NCBI GenBank assembly: GCA_038746605.1
Contig: JBCDKM010000011.1
Coordinates: 62,001-126,000 of the forward strand
Source: Rubricoccus sp038746605
Lineage (GTDB): Bacteria; Bacteroidota; Rhodothermia; Rhodothermales; Rubricoccaceae
Length of the DNA: 64,000 nt
Direction: 5' to 3'
Both the position numbers and the translations under genes were made by a program. Numbering within the stretch: the first letter of the stretch is position 1; the number at the start of each line of letters is the position of its first letter. Positions 32,099 through 40,301 of this stretch are shown here, one piece after another. The notes beneath the pieces are model-generated. The model saw only the letters and a list, made by a program, of their open reading frames with translations, ran no database searches and was not told the DNA's origin.

Positions 32099-32518
32099 AT
32101 GCCCGAGATCACAGACGACACCGCCCGTCGCGGCCTCGCCCGTTTCCGAAAGCCCGCCGAGCGCGAGGCATCCGACCCAAGCCGCCTCCGCGCACTGGCG
32201 GGCCGCGCGAAGGACAAGATGCAAGAACATGGCGAGCAGATCGGCACCATCCGAGACGATCTGCCCGTGCTGCTCCGGGTCGTCCGCGCGTACGCGAAGG
32301 GCGAGTACCGGACGCTCCCGTGGAAGACGCTCGCGGCCATCGTCGCGGGCATCCTCTACTTCGTCTCTCCCGCCGACCTGATCCCGGACTTCATTCCCGT
32401 CATCGGCTACGTGGATGACGCGGCGGTTATCGCGCTGGTGCTCCGGGGCGTTCGCGGCGACCTCGACACATTCCAGGACTGGGAGGGCGAGCAGCGCCCT
32501 GGCTTGCTCGGGAGTTGA
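32099..32518 (+). CDS. YkvA-type DUF1232 membrane protein
   Basis: A 139-residue protein. The conserved DUF1232 segment is YRTLPWKTLAAIVAGILYFVSPADLIPDFIPVIGYVDDAAVIALVL, with one hydrophobic hairpin. The N-terminal 60 residues are charged. Family function is unknown; the family occurs widely as a small membrane protein. The ATG at 32099 is preferred because the very long upstream open frame runs antisense through the sortilin-like gene. A palindrome in inverted arm order begins 1 nt after the stop. Confidence 0.85.
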   Translation: MPEITDDTARRGLARFRKPAEREASDPSRLRALAGRAKDKMQEHGEQIGTIRDDLPVLLRVVRAYAKGEYRTLPWKTLAAIVAGILYFVSPADLIPDFIPVIGYVDDAAVIALVLRGVRGDLDTFQDWEGEQRPGLLGS

Positions 32519-32519
32519 C

Positions 32520-32538
32520 CCGAGGCGGGCCGCCTCGG
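32520..32538. repeat. Dispersed palindrome, arms in swapped order
   Basis: CCGAGGCGG-G-CCGCCTCGG: the same 9-nt arms as the other copies but in the opposite order, 1 nt after the DUF1232 stop. Confidence 0.65.
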
Positions 32539-32636
32539 GACTCGCGTGGACACTGCCGGCGGAAAGGGCCCAGCCGAGAGGGCTTGCGGGCCGGGATCCC
32601 AGAGTCTAACGTGACCGGCCGTCTCCTCCCCTGCCG

Positions 32637-35606
32637 ATGCGCGTTGCTCCGCTCTTCCTCGTCTGTCTCGTCGCGCTGGCAACTGCCACAGTGGGAACCG
32701 CGCAGACCTACGTCCGCGTGATCGACCCGGAGGGCTCGCCGCTGATCCACGGCCTGGACTGGCGCGAGGGACGCCTCTACATCACCGACACACGGATCAA
32801 CCGCATCGCTGTCGTGGACGTGGAGGCGGGTGGACTCACGCAGGTCGTCGGCCTCGCCTTCGATCCACGGGGGCTTGCGTTCGATGGAACCGACTACCGT
32901 CTCTCGACCGGCTTCGACTCGTCCGACCCTCAGATCCTCGCCATCAGCGAGAACGGCGACCAGACGGGCTCACTCCTCGCGCCGAGCGAGCTGACCAACG
33001 GCCTCACCTTTCACGACGGTCTTCTCTGGGCCGCCAACGCGTTCCCGGACGAAACCGCCAGCATCGTCGGCCTCGATCCGGCGACGGGCGCAGTCACGGA
33101 GACGATCCCGTTTCCCTCCACTCAGCCGACCGGCATCGCGTTTCTCGGCGATGGCACCCTCTGGGTCTCGAATGCGGGCGACGACCCCGGCTCGAACGGC
33201 GACTTCACGCTTTATCACATCGAGCGCGCGACAGGCACGGTGCTCAGCACCCTCGGCGTGCCCAACGGCACCACCCGGCCTCGCGGCCTCGCCTACGACG
33301 GCGAGGACACGCTGTACGTCGCGGTCCGCGAGGGCCCGCTCTCCCTTCTCTACGCTATCGATCTCACTCAGAGTGGCAACGCCGAACTCGGCCTGTCAGC
33401 AGAGGCCTTCGACCTCGGGGTCGTAGCAGACGGAGACACTGAGACGCAGCCGCTGTCCATCACCAACACGGGCGACGCCGATCTCGTGATTTCAGAGGTC
33501 TCCGGGGCGTTTATCCCCGAGAATCCCGGCTCGTTCGAGATCACCCTTACGCCCACCAGCATTGCGCCGGGAGCCACAGAGACGTTCGAGATCTCGTTCA
33601 CGGCGGCTCGCGACGACATCGACCCGAGAGGCGAGGCCGTCGGGCAGTTTTTTCTGCGCACGAACGATGTGCGCAACGCGGAGATCACTGTTGAGGTCCG
33701 CGCCTTCGCGGCAGCCACCACCGCGCAAGTCTATGCGCCCCAGACCAGCTTCGACTTTGGCGAGGTACGCATCGACCCGGCTTCGTTCGCGCTAACAACA
33801 CGTGAGGTACGGATCCAGAACGTCGGAGCAGTGCCGCTCGACCTCTCGCCTGTCGTCTCCTCCGACCCTGCCTTCGGGGTCTACTCTCTCGCGAGCACCA
33901 TCGCGCCCGCCGAGACCATCGTAGCGGAGGTGTTCTTTCGGCCGACGGCCATCGGTCCACAGTCCGGGACGATATCGATCCAAAGCAACGATCCTGACGC
34001 TCCGCTCCTCCTTCAACTGACCGGGAGTGGAATCGACCCGGACCTCGCGCCCGGCAGCCCGATCTGGACCCATGCCGTTCTCGACAACCCGAACACGGCC
34101 GTCGATGACCCCAAAGTCCACTCTCTCGTTTCCGCCGGAGATCTCACGGGCGACGGGCTCCCGGACCTCGTCTACGCGACGCGCAACTTTCTCACCGTCG
34201 CACTCGACGCCAACGGATGGACCCAGCCGCCGGTGCTCTGGAGCTTCGACACCTGCCTGACCAATTTCAACTGCGGCGCGGTCTCGGGCGTCAACCAACT
34301 CTACGAGACCGGCATGGTCACGGGCATCGACCTCAACGGCGACTCCCGAAACGACGTGGTCATCGGTACAGAGGGCGCCAACGATCACGTCTATGCGCTG
34401 GATGGCAAGACCGGCGAGGTGATCTGGGAGTTCGGGTCTGACACCGACCCGTTTCTCGGACCCTACTACTCGGTCTCGGCGCGCCCCGGCCTGGATGCGA
34501 CCGGAGACGGCATTCCAGATGTGGTCTCCGGCACAGGCACGGCAGATCCCGAAGGCCCCAACCCGTTCAACAACCGCCGGGTCTATTTCTTCGACGGCGC
34601 AACGGGAACCGTTCTGTGGGATGTCAGCATCGGCCTGCCGAACTTCCGCACGCTGATCTACGACCCTGGCACGGGGCTCGACCCTCTCATCGCGACGACG
34701 GGCGGGGACAGCGGAATCGATGTCCTCACGGCGCTTCATTCCAGCGACGGGACCAGTGCATGGACTCTCGATCCCGGCTTCCCTCCGTTCCTGATCGAGC
34801 CCCTCGTGACCGATGACGGGGAGGATCTCCTCCTCGCGGGCAACAGCACACAGATCGTCCGGTTTGACGGTTTGACCGGGACGGAGGTTTGGCGGCACCC
34901 CATCGCGGGCACGGTCGTCTGGGACCTTGCTGTGCTTCCTCGGGAGGGCTCGTCGCCGCTGATCGCCATCGGATCTACGAGCGCGTTCGTGGATGCCCTG
35001 AACGCGGAGACCGGCGACGTGGAATGGTCCGCCTTCGTCGGTGATCAAGGCTTCGGTCTCGCCGTTGTCCCTGATTCGGACGGAGACGGTCGGGAGGATG
35101 TGGCGGTCGTCGGGCGCGAGGGCACCGCGTACCTCCTCTCCGGTGAGGACGGCTCCACCATCTGGACGTACCGCTTCGGAGATGGCACCTTCGAGCAGTC
35201 GGGCGAAGCCGCCGTGGCGGTCCCTGACATCGACGGAAATGGGGTTCCAGAAATCGCCATCGGTACGCGCGATGGGCGAGTGCTTCTCCTCTTCGGCGGC
35301 GGAGGCCGGGTCGGCACGCCCGCTGAATCTGGCCCCATCGCTTCGAGGATTCTCACCCTCGACGCGCCTTTCCCCAGCCCGACTCGTGGACCGGTCACAC
35401 TCCGCTACCGACTGAATGAGCCCGCCGAGGTCAGCGTTCAGGTCCTCGACGTGCTAGGCCGTGCCGTGTGGTCTCGCGAGGCCCGCCACCCCGCTGGGAG
35501 CTACGCCGTGGAGGTACCCGCCGAGGTCCTCGCGCCCGGTAGCTACCTCGTCCGCCTCGGCAGCGCCACCGAGGTGGTCGCTCGCCGCTTTGTCGTAATA
35601 CGGTAA
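32637..35606 (+). CDS. Type IX-secreted multidomain surface protein (propeller, choice-of-anchor D, FG-GAP/PQQ)
   Basis: A 989-residue cargo protein. A signal peptide (MRVAPLFLVCLVALATATVGTAQ) precedes a propeller of NHL/SMP-30-like strands (about 25-245). Two choice-of-anchor-D beta-sandwich domains follow (about 250-470; LSITNTGDADLVISEV, VRIQNVGAVPLDLS), then FG-GAP/PQQ-like repeats with calcium-style DxNxDxxxD loops (GDLTGDGLPDLVYAT, IDLNGDSRNDVVIGT, PDSDGDGREDVAVVG, DIDGNGVPEIAIGT). The last 85 residues are a type A T9SS sorting domain (FPSPTRGPVTLRYRL, VQVLDVLGRAVWS, GSYLVRLGSATEVVARRFVV). It should be exported and attached to the cell surface. The 100-residue gene begins 1 nt after its stop. 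Confidence 0.88.
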   Translation: MRVAPLFLVCLVALATATVGTAQTYVRVIDPEGSPLIHGLDWREGRLYITDTRINRIAVVDVEAGGLTQVVGLAFDPRGLAFDGTDYRLSTGFDSSDPQILAISENGDQTGSLLAPSELTNGLTFHDGLLWAANAFPDETASIVGLDPATGAVTETIPFPSTQPTGIAFLGDGTLWVSNAGDDPGSNGDFTLYHIERATGTVLSTLGVPNGTTRPRGLAYDGEDTLYVAVREGPLSLLYAIDLTQSGNAELGLSAEAFDLGVVADGDTETQPLSITNTGDADLVISEVSGAFIPENPGSFEITLTPTSIAPGATETFEISFTAARDDIDPRGEAVGQFFLRTNDVRNAEITVEVRAFAAATTAQVYAPQTSFDFGEVRIDPASFALTTREVRIQNVGAVPLDLSPVVSSDPAFGVYSLASTIAPAETIVAEVFFRPTAIGPQSGTISIQSNDPDAPLLLQLTGSGIDPDLAPGSPIWTHAVLDNPNTAVDDPKVHSLVSAGDLTGDGLPDLVYATRNFLTVALDANGWTQPPVLWSFDTCLTNFNCGAVSGVNQLYETGMVTGIDLNGDSRNDVVIGTEGANDHVYALDGKTGEVIWEFGSDTDPFLGPYYSVSARPGLDATGDGIPDVVSGTGTADPEGPNPFNNRRVYFFDGATGTVLWDVSIGLPNFRTLIYDPGTGLDPLIATTGGDSGIDVLTALHSSDGTSAWTLDPGFPPFLIEPLVTDDGEDLLLAGNSTQIVRFDGLTGTEVWRHPIAGTVVWDLAVLPREGSSPLIAIGSTSAFVDALNAETGDVEWSAFVGDQGFGLAVVPDSDGDGREDVAVVGREGTAYLLSGEDGSTIWTYRFGDGTFEQSGEAAVAVPDIDGNGVPEIAIGTRDGRVLLLFGGGGRVGTPAESGPIASRILTLDAPFPSPTRGPVTLRYRLNEPAEVSVQVLDVLGRAVWSREARHPAGSYAVEVPAEVLAPGSYLVRLGSATEVVARRFVVIR

Positions 35607-35607
35607 C

Positions 35608-35910
35608 ATGGACTCGAAGCGAGCAGGATACCTGCTGGGCGACCTCTGCTCCCGACTGGGCCTCTGTCTCTCACCGGAGGACTGGAATCGCCTCGAAGCC
35701 CATCCGTCCCCTGACCCCGACGACTTCGCCCTCGCAGTCTTCGAGGCGGAGAAACTGGACCCGGATGCCGTACCGGGGCTGTACGACCAGGTCCTCGATC
35801 TCGTCCATCGGTACTGGGAAGAGAGTCAGGAGGCCATAGACCTCGAGGTCTGGCTCAGGCAGCCTCGTCCATCCGAGCAGCGCGGTCGGCGAGGTGGAGG
35901 GCGTGGATAA
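35608..35910 (+). CDS. Hypothetical protein, overlaps prfA end
   Basis: A 100-residue acidic helical protein (GYLLGDLCSRLGLCLSPEDW, LAVFEAEKLDPDAVPGLYDQVL). Its ATG is 1 nt after the T9SS-protein stop, which suggests coupling. Its last 56 bp overlap the 3' end of the convergent prfA gene; the Arg/Gly-rich last 15 residues come from this overlap. No signal peptide or family is recognised. It could be a cytoplasmic partner of the upstream gene. Confidence 0.6.
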   Translation: MDSKRAGYLLGDLCSRLGLCLSPEDWNRLEAHPSPDPDDFALAVFEAEKLDPDAVPGLYDQVLDLVHRYWEESQEAIDLEVWLRQPRPSEQRGRRGGGRG

Positions 35911-36931
35911 TCGGCTCCAGGTTGCCATCCAGGATGTTCTGGAGCGCGTGATTCTTATCGTCGCCCTCCAGACGGTGATCCGTGACGCGGCCCTGCGGCC
36001 AGTTGTAGGTGCGGATCTTGCCGGAGCGGTCGCCGGAGCCCACCATGTCCTTGCGCATCGCGGAGCGCTCGGCATCCGCCTCGTCGCGCTTGAGTTGGTA
36101 GAGTCGCGAGCGGAGGACACGCATCGCCTTGTCCCGATTCTTGTGCTGGCTCTTCTCATCCTGAATGCTCACCACGAGGTCCGTCGGGATGTGCGTGATG
36201 CGAACGGCAGAGTCGGTCGTGTTGACGCTCTGCCCGCCCGGTCCAGACGAGCGGTAGTAGTCGATGCGGAGGTCCTGGGCGCGAAGCTCCACGTCCACCT
36301 CCTCGGCCTCGGGGAGGACCGCGACGGTAGCGGCGGACGTGTGGATGCGGCCCTGGCTCTCGGTGCTCGGCACGCGCTGCACGCGATGCGTCCCGCCCTC
36401 GAACTTCATATCGCCGAAGACGCCCTTGCCCTTGAGGGCGAAGGTGATCTCACGGAAGCCTCCAGAGGCACCCTCTGAGAGATCCATGACTTCCAGTTTC
36501 CAGCCTTTCGACGAGGCGTACCTGCCGTAGAGATCGAACAAGTCCCCCGCGAAGAGCGCTGCCTCATCGCCCCCCGTCCCGGCGCGGATCTCCACGATGG
36601 CGTCGCGGGCGTCCTCCGGGTCTTTCGGGATGAGGAGTTCTTCCATCTCTGCCTCGGCCACCGTCAGCTTCGGCTCGATCTCGGCCAACTCCATCGCGGC
36701 CATGTCGGCGAGTTCCCCACTCTCTCCCTCGGCCATCTCGCGAAGATCCGCAGCCTCCTGGCGCATCTCGTCCATCTGCTTCGAGAGCCTCGCGATGGGC
36801 TCCAGGTCGGACAGTTCGCGTCCTAACGTCTCCAACTGCGACGGGTCGGACGCGACCTCGGGGGTCGACATCGCGGCGAGGACCTCGCGGTAACGGTCGA
36901 GGGCGCTTTGGAGGGCTTCGGGGCGGGACAT
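35855..36931 (-). CDS. prfA: Peptide chain release factor 1
   Basis: RF1 recognises UAA/UAG and triggers peptide release on the ribosome. The 358-residue product has the codon-recognition PST motif (residues 188-190, RVPSTESQGRIH), the universal GGQ at 232-234 (SSGPGGQSVNTTDSAVR), and a coiled N-terminal domain. The usual start MSRPEAL is the ATG at 36931; the frame remains open upstream to 37165 but that part runs through a palindrome and has no RF1 similarity. A TACCTTCG box lies 22 nt upstream. Its 3' end overlaps a convergent hypothetical gene by 56 bp. Confidence 0.96.
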   Translation of the reverse strand: MSRPEALQSALDRYREVLAAMSTPEVASDPSQLETLGRELSDLEPIARLSKQMDEMRQEAADLREMAEGESGELADMAAMELAEIEPKLTVAEAEMEELLIPKDPEDARDAIVEIRAGTGGDEAALFAGDLFDLYGRYASSKGWKLEVMDLSEGASGGFREITFALKGKGVFGDMKFEGGTHRVQRVPSTESQGRIHTSAATVAVLPEAEEVDVELRAQDLRIDYYRSSGPGGQSVNTTDSAVRITHIPTDLVVSIQDEKSQHKNRDKAMRVLRSRLYQLKRDEADAERSAMRKDMVGSGDRSGKIRTYNWPQGRVTDHRLEGDDKNHALQNILDGNLEPIIHALHLADRAARMDEAA

Positions 36932-36952
36932 GCGGGCGGAAGAGGCGGGGCG

Positions 36953-36960
36953 CGAAGGTA
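36953..36960 (-). promoter_or_regulatory. Putative -7 box for prfA
   Basis: Reads TACCTTCG on the minus strand, ending 21 nt before the prfA ATG; one mismatch to TAnnTTTG. Confidence 0.45.
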
Positions 36961-37040
36961 GCGGTTGGTTCTCCGGGCGGCGGGTGGGGTTCCGAGAATC
37001 CGGCGGTTCGAGTTCGGGGACACTCCCCATTCTCACTCTG

Positions 37041-37063
37041 CCCGCCTCGGTACCGAGGCGGGG
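37041..37063. repeat. Dispersed palindrome between prfA and the his leader
   Basis: CCGCCTCGGTACCGAGGCGG with CCC/GGGG extensions; the only intergenic copy that is not close to a stop codon, lying in the divergent prfA/his gap. Confidence 0.85.
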
Positions 37064-37163
37064 CGACTCGCCCCCCAGCGTCTGCACTCCTGACGTTCTC
37101 TCTTCCCCCATCCTTCGCGAACCCTGGCGCGACGAGACGGTCTGTTGTGCCGACCTTCGTGCC

Positions 37164-37247
37164 ATGTCCTTCTGCCGTCATTATCACCACCACGCGCAAC
37201 TCGGCCCCCTGGCCGACGTGGTGACGACGGCTGCGCCCGAAAGCTGA
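37164..37247 (+). CDS. hisL: Histidine operon leader peptide
   Basis: A 27-codon frame (ATG 37164, TGA at 37245-37247) containing RHYHHH at codons 5-10: four His codons in five positions just after the start. It is followed 27 nt later by a perfect intrinsic terminator and then by hisG. This is the arrangement of translation-coupled attenuation: ribosome stalling at the His codons when charged tRNA-His is low should disrupt the terminator. The leader contains CACCAC and a downstream GTGGTG that can pair with it, a plausible pause or protector stem. The peptide itself has no other role. Confidence 0.8.
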   Translation: MSFCRHYHHHAQLGPLADVVTTAAPES

Positions 37248-37273
37248 CCCTTTCCCCGCGCCTTCCCGTTTGA

Positions 37274-37300
37274 GCCCCGCCGGTCGCCCGGTGGGGTTTT
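37274..37300 (+). terminator. his operon attenuator terminator
   Basis: CCCCGCCGG and CCGGTGGGG form a 9-bp stem (one G-T wobble) around a 4-nt loop, followed by TTTTT. It stands between the leader peptide and hisG (ATG 37334), so it must be read through for his expression. Confidence 0.85.
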
Positions 37301-37333
37301 TCTGTTTCCTGCGCCTCGTGACGGCGCCTCCCC

Positions 37334-38236
37334 ATGCTCAAACTCGTCCTTCCGAAAGGCCGCATCCAAACGGCTGTGCAGGCCGCTCTCGCCGAGTGCG
37401 GCATCACGCTATCCGGCGCCGAGCGCACGTACCGGCCGAGCGTCAACGTGCCCGGCGTGCAAGTCAAACTGCTCAAGAGCCAGAACATCCCGCCGCTGCT
37501 CGCCCTCGGCCAGCACGACATCGGGTTCGCGGGCGCCGACTGGGTGCAGGAGCAGAACTCCGACGTGATCGAGCTTCTCGACCTCGGCTTCGACCCGGTC
37601 CGCATCGTCGCGGCGATTCCCGAGGACCACGACTGGGACGAGATCCGCACCCGGCCGATCATCGCGGTCTCCGAGTATCGGCAGCTCACCACGCGATGGC
37701 TGGAGTCGCTCGGCGCTGACTTCACCTTCGTCCGCTCCTACGGCGCCACAGAGGTCTTCCCACCCGAGGACGCCGATCTCGTGGTGGACAACACGGCCAC
37801 CGGCGCGACGCTTCGCGCGAACCGCCTCCAGATCGTCGAGACGATCCTGCGGAGCACCACGCGGTTCTACGCCTACCCCAAGGCCCTGGAGGATGCGGAG
37901 AAGCGCGAGTCCATCGAGAACCTGCTCGTGCTGCTGCGTGGCGTCCTCGCGAGCCGCGAACGGGTGCTGTTGGAGATGAACGCCCCACCCGAGGCGCTCG
38001 ACGCCATCGTGGACCTGTTGCCCGCGATGAAGTCGCCGACGGTGGCGAAGCTCCATCAGGAGGACGGCTACTCGGTCCGCGCAGCGGTGCCCATCGCGAG
38101 CGTGCGCACGCTGATCCCCAAACTGCTCGCCGCGGGCGCGACGGATCTCCTGGAGTTGCCCATCCGCAAGATCGTCCCTGGCGTCTCCTCCCCTCTCGCG
38201 GACATCGCCACTGGCGACCTCGCCGCCACCGCCTAG
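37334..38236 (+). CDS. hisG: ATP phosphoribosyltransferase, long form
   Basis: HisG condenses ATP with PRPP in the first, feedback-controlled step of histidine synthesis. At 300 residues it is the long, HisZ-independent form. LKLVLPKGRIQTAVQAAL starts it, IGFAGADWVQEQ and DLVVDNTATGATLRANRLQIVE are in the catalytic part, and the C-terminal 75-80 residues (ATVAKLHQEDGYSVRAAVP-like segment TVAKLHQEDGYSVRAAVPI, GATDLLELPIRKIVP) form the histidine-binding regulatory domain. It is the first structural gene after the attenuator; hisB begins 2 nt later. Confidence 0.96.
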   Translation: MLKLVLPKGRIQTAVQAALAECGITLSGAERTYRPSVNVPGVQVKLLKSQNIPPLLALGQHDIGFAGADWVQEQNSDVIELLDLGFDPVRIVAAIPEDHDWDEIRTRPIIAVSEYRQLTTRWLESLGADFTFVRSYGATEVFPPEDADLVVDNTATGATLRANRLQIVETILRSTTRFYAYPKALEDAEKRESIENLLVLLRGVLASRERVLLEMNAPPEALDAIVDLLPAMKSPTVAKLHQEDGYSVRAAVPIASVRTLIPKLLAAGATDLLELPIRKIVPGVSSPLADIATGDLAATA

Positions 38237-38238
38237 CC

Positions 38239-38811
38239 ATGTTCTCGACCACGCGCACGACGAAGGAAACGACCGTCACGGTCGAACTCACGATTGACGG
38301 ATCGCAACAGGTCGCCAACGATACTGGCCTGCCGTTCCTGGATCACATGCTGGACCAACTCGCCTTCCACGCCGGGTGGGACCTCATGGTGAAAGCGGAC
38401 GGCGACCTGGAGGTAGATGAGCACCACACCGTGGAGGACGTGGCGCTCACGCTCGGCTCCGTCTTGCAAGAGGCGTGGCGCAACCGAGCCGACCGCTTCG
38501 CGCGCTACGGCCAGCGCTGGCTTCCGATGGACGAAGCACTCGTTCTCGCCGCGGTGGACCTGTCCGGCCGCCCGTTCTGTGATGTGAGGCTGAAACTGAA
38601 GCGCGACACAGTGGGAGGCATCGCGGCGGAGATGTGGGACCACTTTTTCCAGAGCCTCGCGATGGCCGCGATGATGACGCTCCACATCCAGCGCGAGCGC
38701 GGCACGAACGGCCACCACATCGTGGAGGCCAGCTTCAAGTCCCTCGCGCGAGCGCTCCGCGAGGCCCTCGCGATCACCGATCAGGCCACCAGCACGAAGG
38801 GCTCGCTGTGA
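38239..38811 (+). CDS. hisB: Imidazoleglycerol-phosphate dehydratase
   Basis: HisB removes water from imidazole glycerol phosphate with a di-manganese centre. The 190-residue protein is monofunctional (no N-terminal phosphatase domain). Metal ligands are visible in GLPFLDHMLDQLAFHAGWDL, DEHHTVEDVALTLGSVLQEAW and MWDHFFQSLAMAAMMTLHI with GTNGHHIVEASFKSLARALR. The stop overlaps the GTG of hisH (GTGA). Because the HisB phosphatase domain is missing, a separate histidinol-phosphatase must exist outside the window. Confidence 0.96.
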   Translation: MFSTTRTTKETTVTVELTIDGSQQVANDTGLPFLDHMLDQLAFHAGWDLMVKADGDLEVDEHHTVEDVALTLGSVLQEAWRNRADRFARYGQRWLPMDEALVLAAVDLSGRPFCDVRLKLKRDTVGGIAAEMWDHFFQSLAMAAMMTLHIQRERGTNGHHIVEASFKSLARALREALAITDQATSTKGSL

Positions 38812-39395
38812 TCGGCATCCTCGACACCGAGGCGGGCAACCTCACGAGCGTCCGCGCCGCTCTGGACCGCCTCGGCCTCGCGCACCGCACCCTCTGGGAG
38901 GTCGTTACTGACGGCCTCGATGTCATCCTGGTCCCGGGACAGGGCCGGTTCGGCGCTGTGATGGCGTCGCTCGGGCAGCGCGGCTGGCGCGAGGCGCTCC
39001 ACGCGTGGACCGGTGAGAACCGCCGCCTCGTCGGCATCTGCGTGGGGCAGCAGATCCTCTTCGAGGGGTCGGACGAGGACCCTGAAGCAGACGGCCTCGC
39101 GCTCCTCCCCGGCCGAGCCGAGCGCCTCGCCTTCCCGAAGGCTCCGATGGTCGGCTGGGCGCCCGTCACCTGGACCGACGAGGCGCTCCCAGCGGGTGAC
39201 GCCTACTTCGTCAATTCGTTTGCCGTCCGCGCCACCGATACCCTCCGCCAGTCCGGCACCGTGCTCGCCGAGACCGTCTACGGCGAGCGGTTCGTGAGCG
39301 CAGTGCGCCGAGGCAGCGTGACTGCCGTCCAGTTCCACCCCGAGAAAAGCGGCACCTGGGGGCAAGCCGTCCTCGCCGATCTCCTCGCGACATGA
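38808..39395 (+). CDS. hisH: Imidazole glycerol phosphate synthase glutaminase subunit
   Basis: HisH hydrolyses glutamine and channels ammonia to HisF. The 195-residue protein starts at a GTG overlapping the hisB stop. The N-terminal strand is IGILDTEAGNLTSV (family form IDYGMGNL), the oxyanion segment VPGQGRFG, the nucleophile Cys in GICVGQQILFEGS, and the catalytic His/Glu in VQFHPEKSG. GQQ in place of the usual GMQ and VGWAPV in place of MGWN are mild departures. The stop overlaps the hisF ATG (ATGA). The start resembles half of the dispersed palindrome (GACACCGAGGCGGGC), probably by chance. Confidence 0.94.
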   Translation: MIGILDTEAGNLTSVRAALDRLGLAHRTLWEVVTDGLDVILVPGQGRFGAVMASLGQRGWREALHAWTGENRRLVGICVGQQILFEGSDEDPEADGLALLPGRAERLAFPKAPMVGWAPVTWTDEALPAGDAYFVNSFAVRATDTLRQSGTVLAETVYGERFVSAVRRGSVTAVQFHPEKSGTWGQAVLADLLAT

Positions 39396-40237
39396 CGACC
39401 GACTCCCCCCGCCTCGGCGCCGAGGCGGACACACTCAGAACGCTGAAACGACGCGTCATCCCATGCCTGGACGTCAAGGCCGGGCGCGTAGTCAAAGGCG
39501 TCCACTTCGTCGGCCTTCGTGACATGGGCGACCCGGTGGAGCTCGCCGCCCGCTACGAGCGCGAGGGCGCCGACGAGATCGTCTTCCTCGACATCGCCGC
39601 CAGTGCCGAGAACCGCGCGACGGCCCTCCACATGGTCCGGCGCACCGCCGCTGCGCTCTCCATTCCGTTCACGCTCGGAGGGGGACTCCGCACCCTCGAC
39701 GATGTCTACGCCTTCCTCGATGCAGGCGCCGACAAGGTCGCTCTCAACACGCGCGCTGTGGAAGAGCCCGCTCTCGTGGACGCCTGCGCGAAGCAGTTCG
39801 GCAGTCAGTGCGTCGTCGTGGCGGTAGACGTGCAGCCGGACGACCCTGCCCACCTCGGCACCGAGGCGGGCAGACCTGAAGCCCTCCCCCGCTACGGCGT
39901 CTACATCCGCGGCGGCCGCGAGAAGACGGACCTCGAGGGCCGGCAGTGGGCCGCAGAACTGGCCGACCGGGGCGCGGGCGAGATCCTGCTCACCTGCATC
40001 CATCGCGACGGCACCGGCGAGGGCTTCGACACCGCATTCACCGGCGCTCTCGCGAGGACCCTCCCCTGTCAGGTCATCGCTAGCGGCGGCGCGGCCACTC
40101 CCAAGCACCTCTTCGACGCGTTCGAAGCCGGGGCCGACGCCGTTCTCGCAGCGACCATGTTCCACTCCGGTGAGTACGAGGTCGGCGCCGTCAAGCAGTA
40201 TCTCGACCGCCGGGGCATCCCAGTTCGGCTCGCCTGA
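39392..40237 (+). CDS. hisF: Imidazole glycerol phosphate synthase cyclase subunit, with two palindrome-encoded insertions
   Basis: HisF closes the imidazole ring using ammonia from HisH; (beta/alpha)8 barrel. Catalytic Asp are D27 (VIPCLDVKAG, position 11 in usual numbering) and D146 (VVVAVDVQ, usual 130), with D206 in HRDGT (usual 176). The protein has 281 residues against about 252. It carries 16 extra N-terminal residues (DSPRLGAEADTLR region) and 14 extra between D146 and D206 (DPAHLGTEAGRPEALP region), each centred on a copy of the dispersed palindrome. The second insertion begins 4 residues after the catalytic D146. The barrel motifs are otherwise intact, so the enzyme is probably active. 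Confidence 0.95.
   Translation: MTTDSPRLGAEADTLRTLKRRVIPCLDVKAGRVVKGVHFVGLRDMGDPVELAARYEREGADEIVFLDIAASAENRATALHMVRRTAAALSIPFTLGGGLRTLDDVYAFLDAGADKVALNTRAVEEPALVDACAKQFGSQCVVVAVDVQPDDPAHLGTEAGRPEALPRYGVYIRGGREKTDLEGRQWAAELADRGAGEILLTCIHRDGTGEGFDTAFTGALARTLPCQVIASGGAATPKHLFDAFEAGADAVLAATMFHSGEYEVGAVKQYLDRRGIPVRLA
39409..39428. repeat. Dispersed palindrome at the hisF 5' end
   Basis: A perfect CCGCCTCGGCGCCGAGGCGG, 14 nt after the hisH stop and 18 nt inside hisF; read as PRLGAEA. It follows the same after-stop placement as intergenic copies. Confidence 0.88.
39850..39869. repeat. Dispersed palindrome inside hisF, next to a catalytic Asp
   Basis: CCACCTCGGCACCGAGGCGG, one mismatch to the core; read as HLGTEAG in a loop 4-10 residues after catalytic D146. 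Confidence 0.85.
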
Positions 40238-40301
40238 TCGCGCCCCCGAGGTCTTTCGAACGTATCCCGTGCTTCCTGTCACCCCCCTCGGCTCTGACCG
40301 C

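Noticed and set aside
36932..37165. 78-residue N-terminal extension of prfA encoded through a palindrome
   Set aside because: RF1 family starts align with MSRPEAL at 36931, and a -7-like box lies inside the supposed extension.
38808..38840. hisH start DTEAGN looking like half a palindrome
   Set aside because: Only one arm is present, and the segment matches the conserved HisH strand position, so convergence is more likely than insertion.
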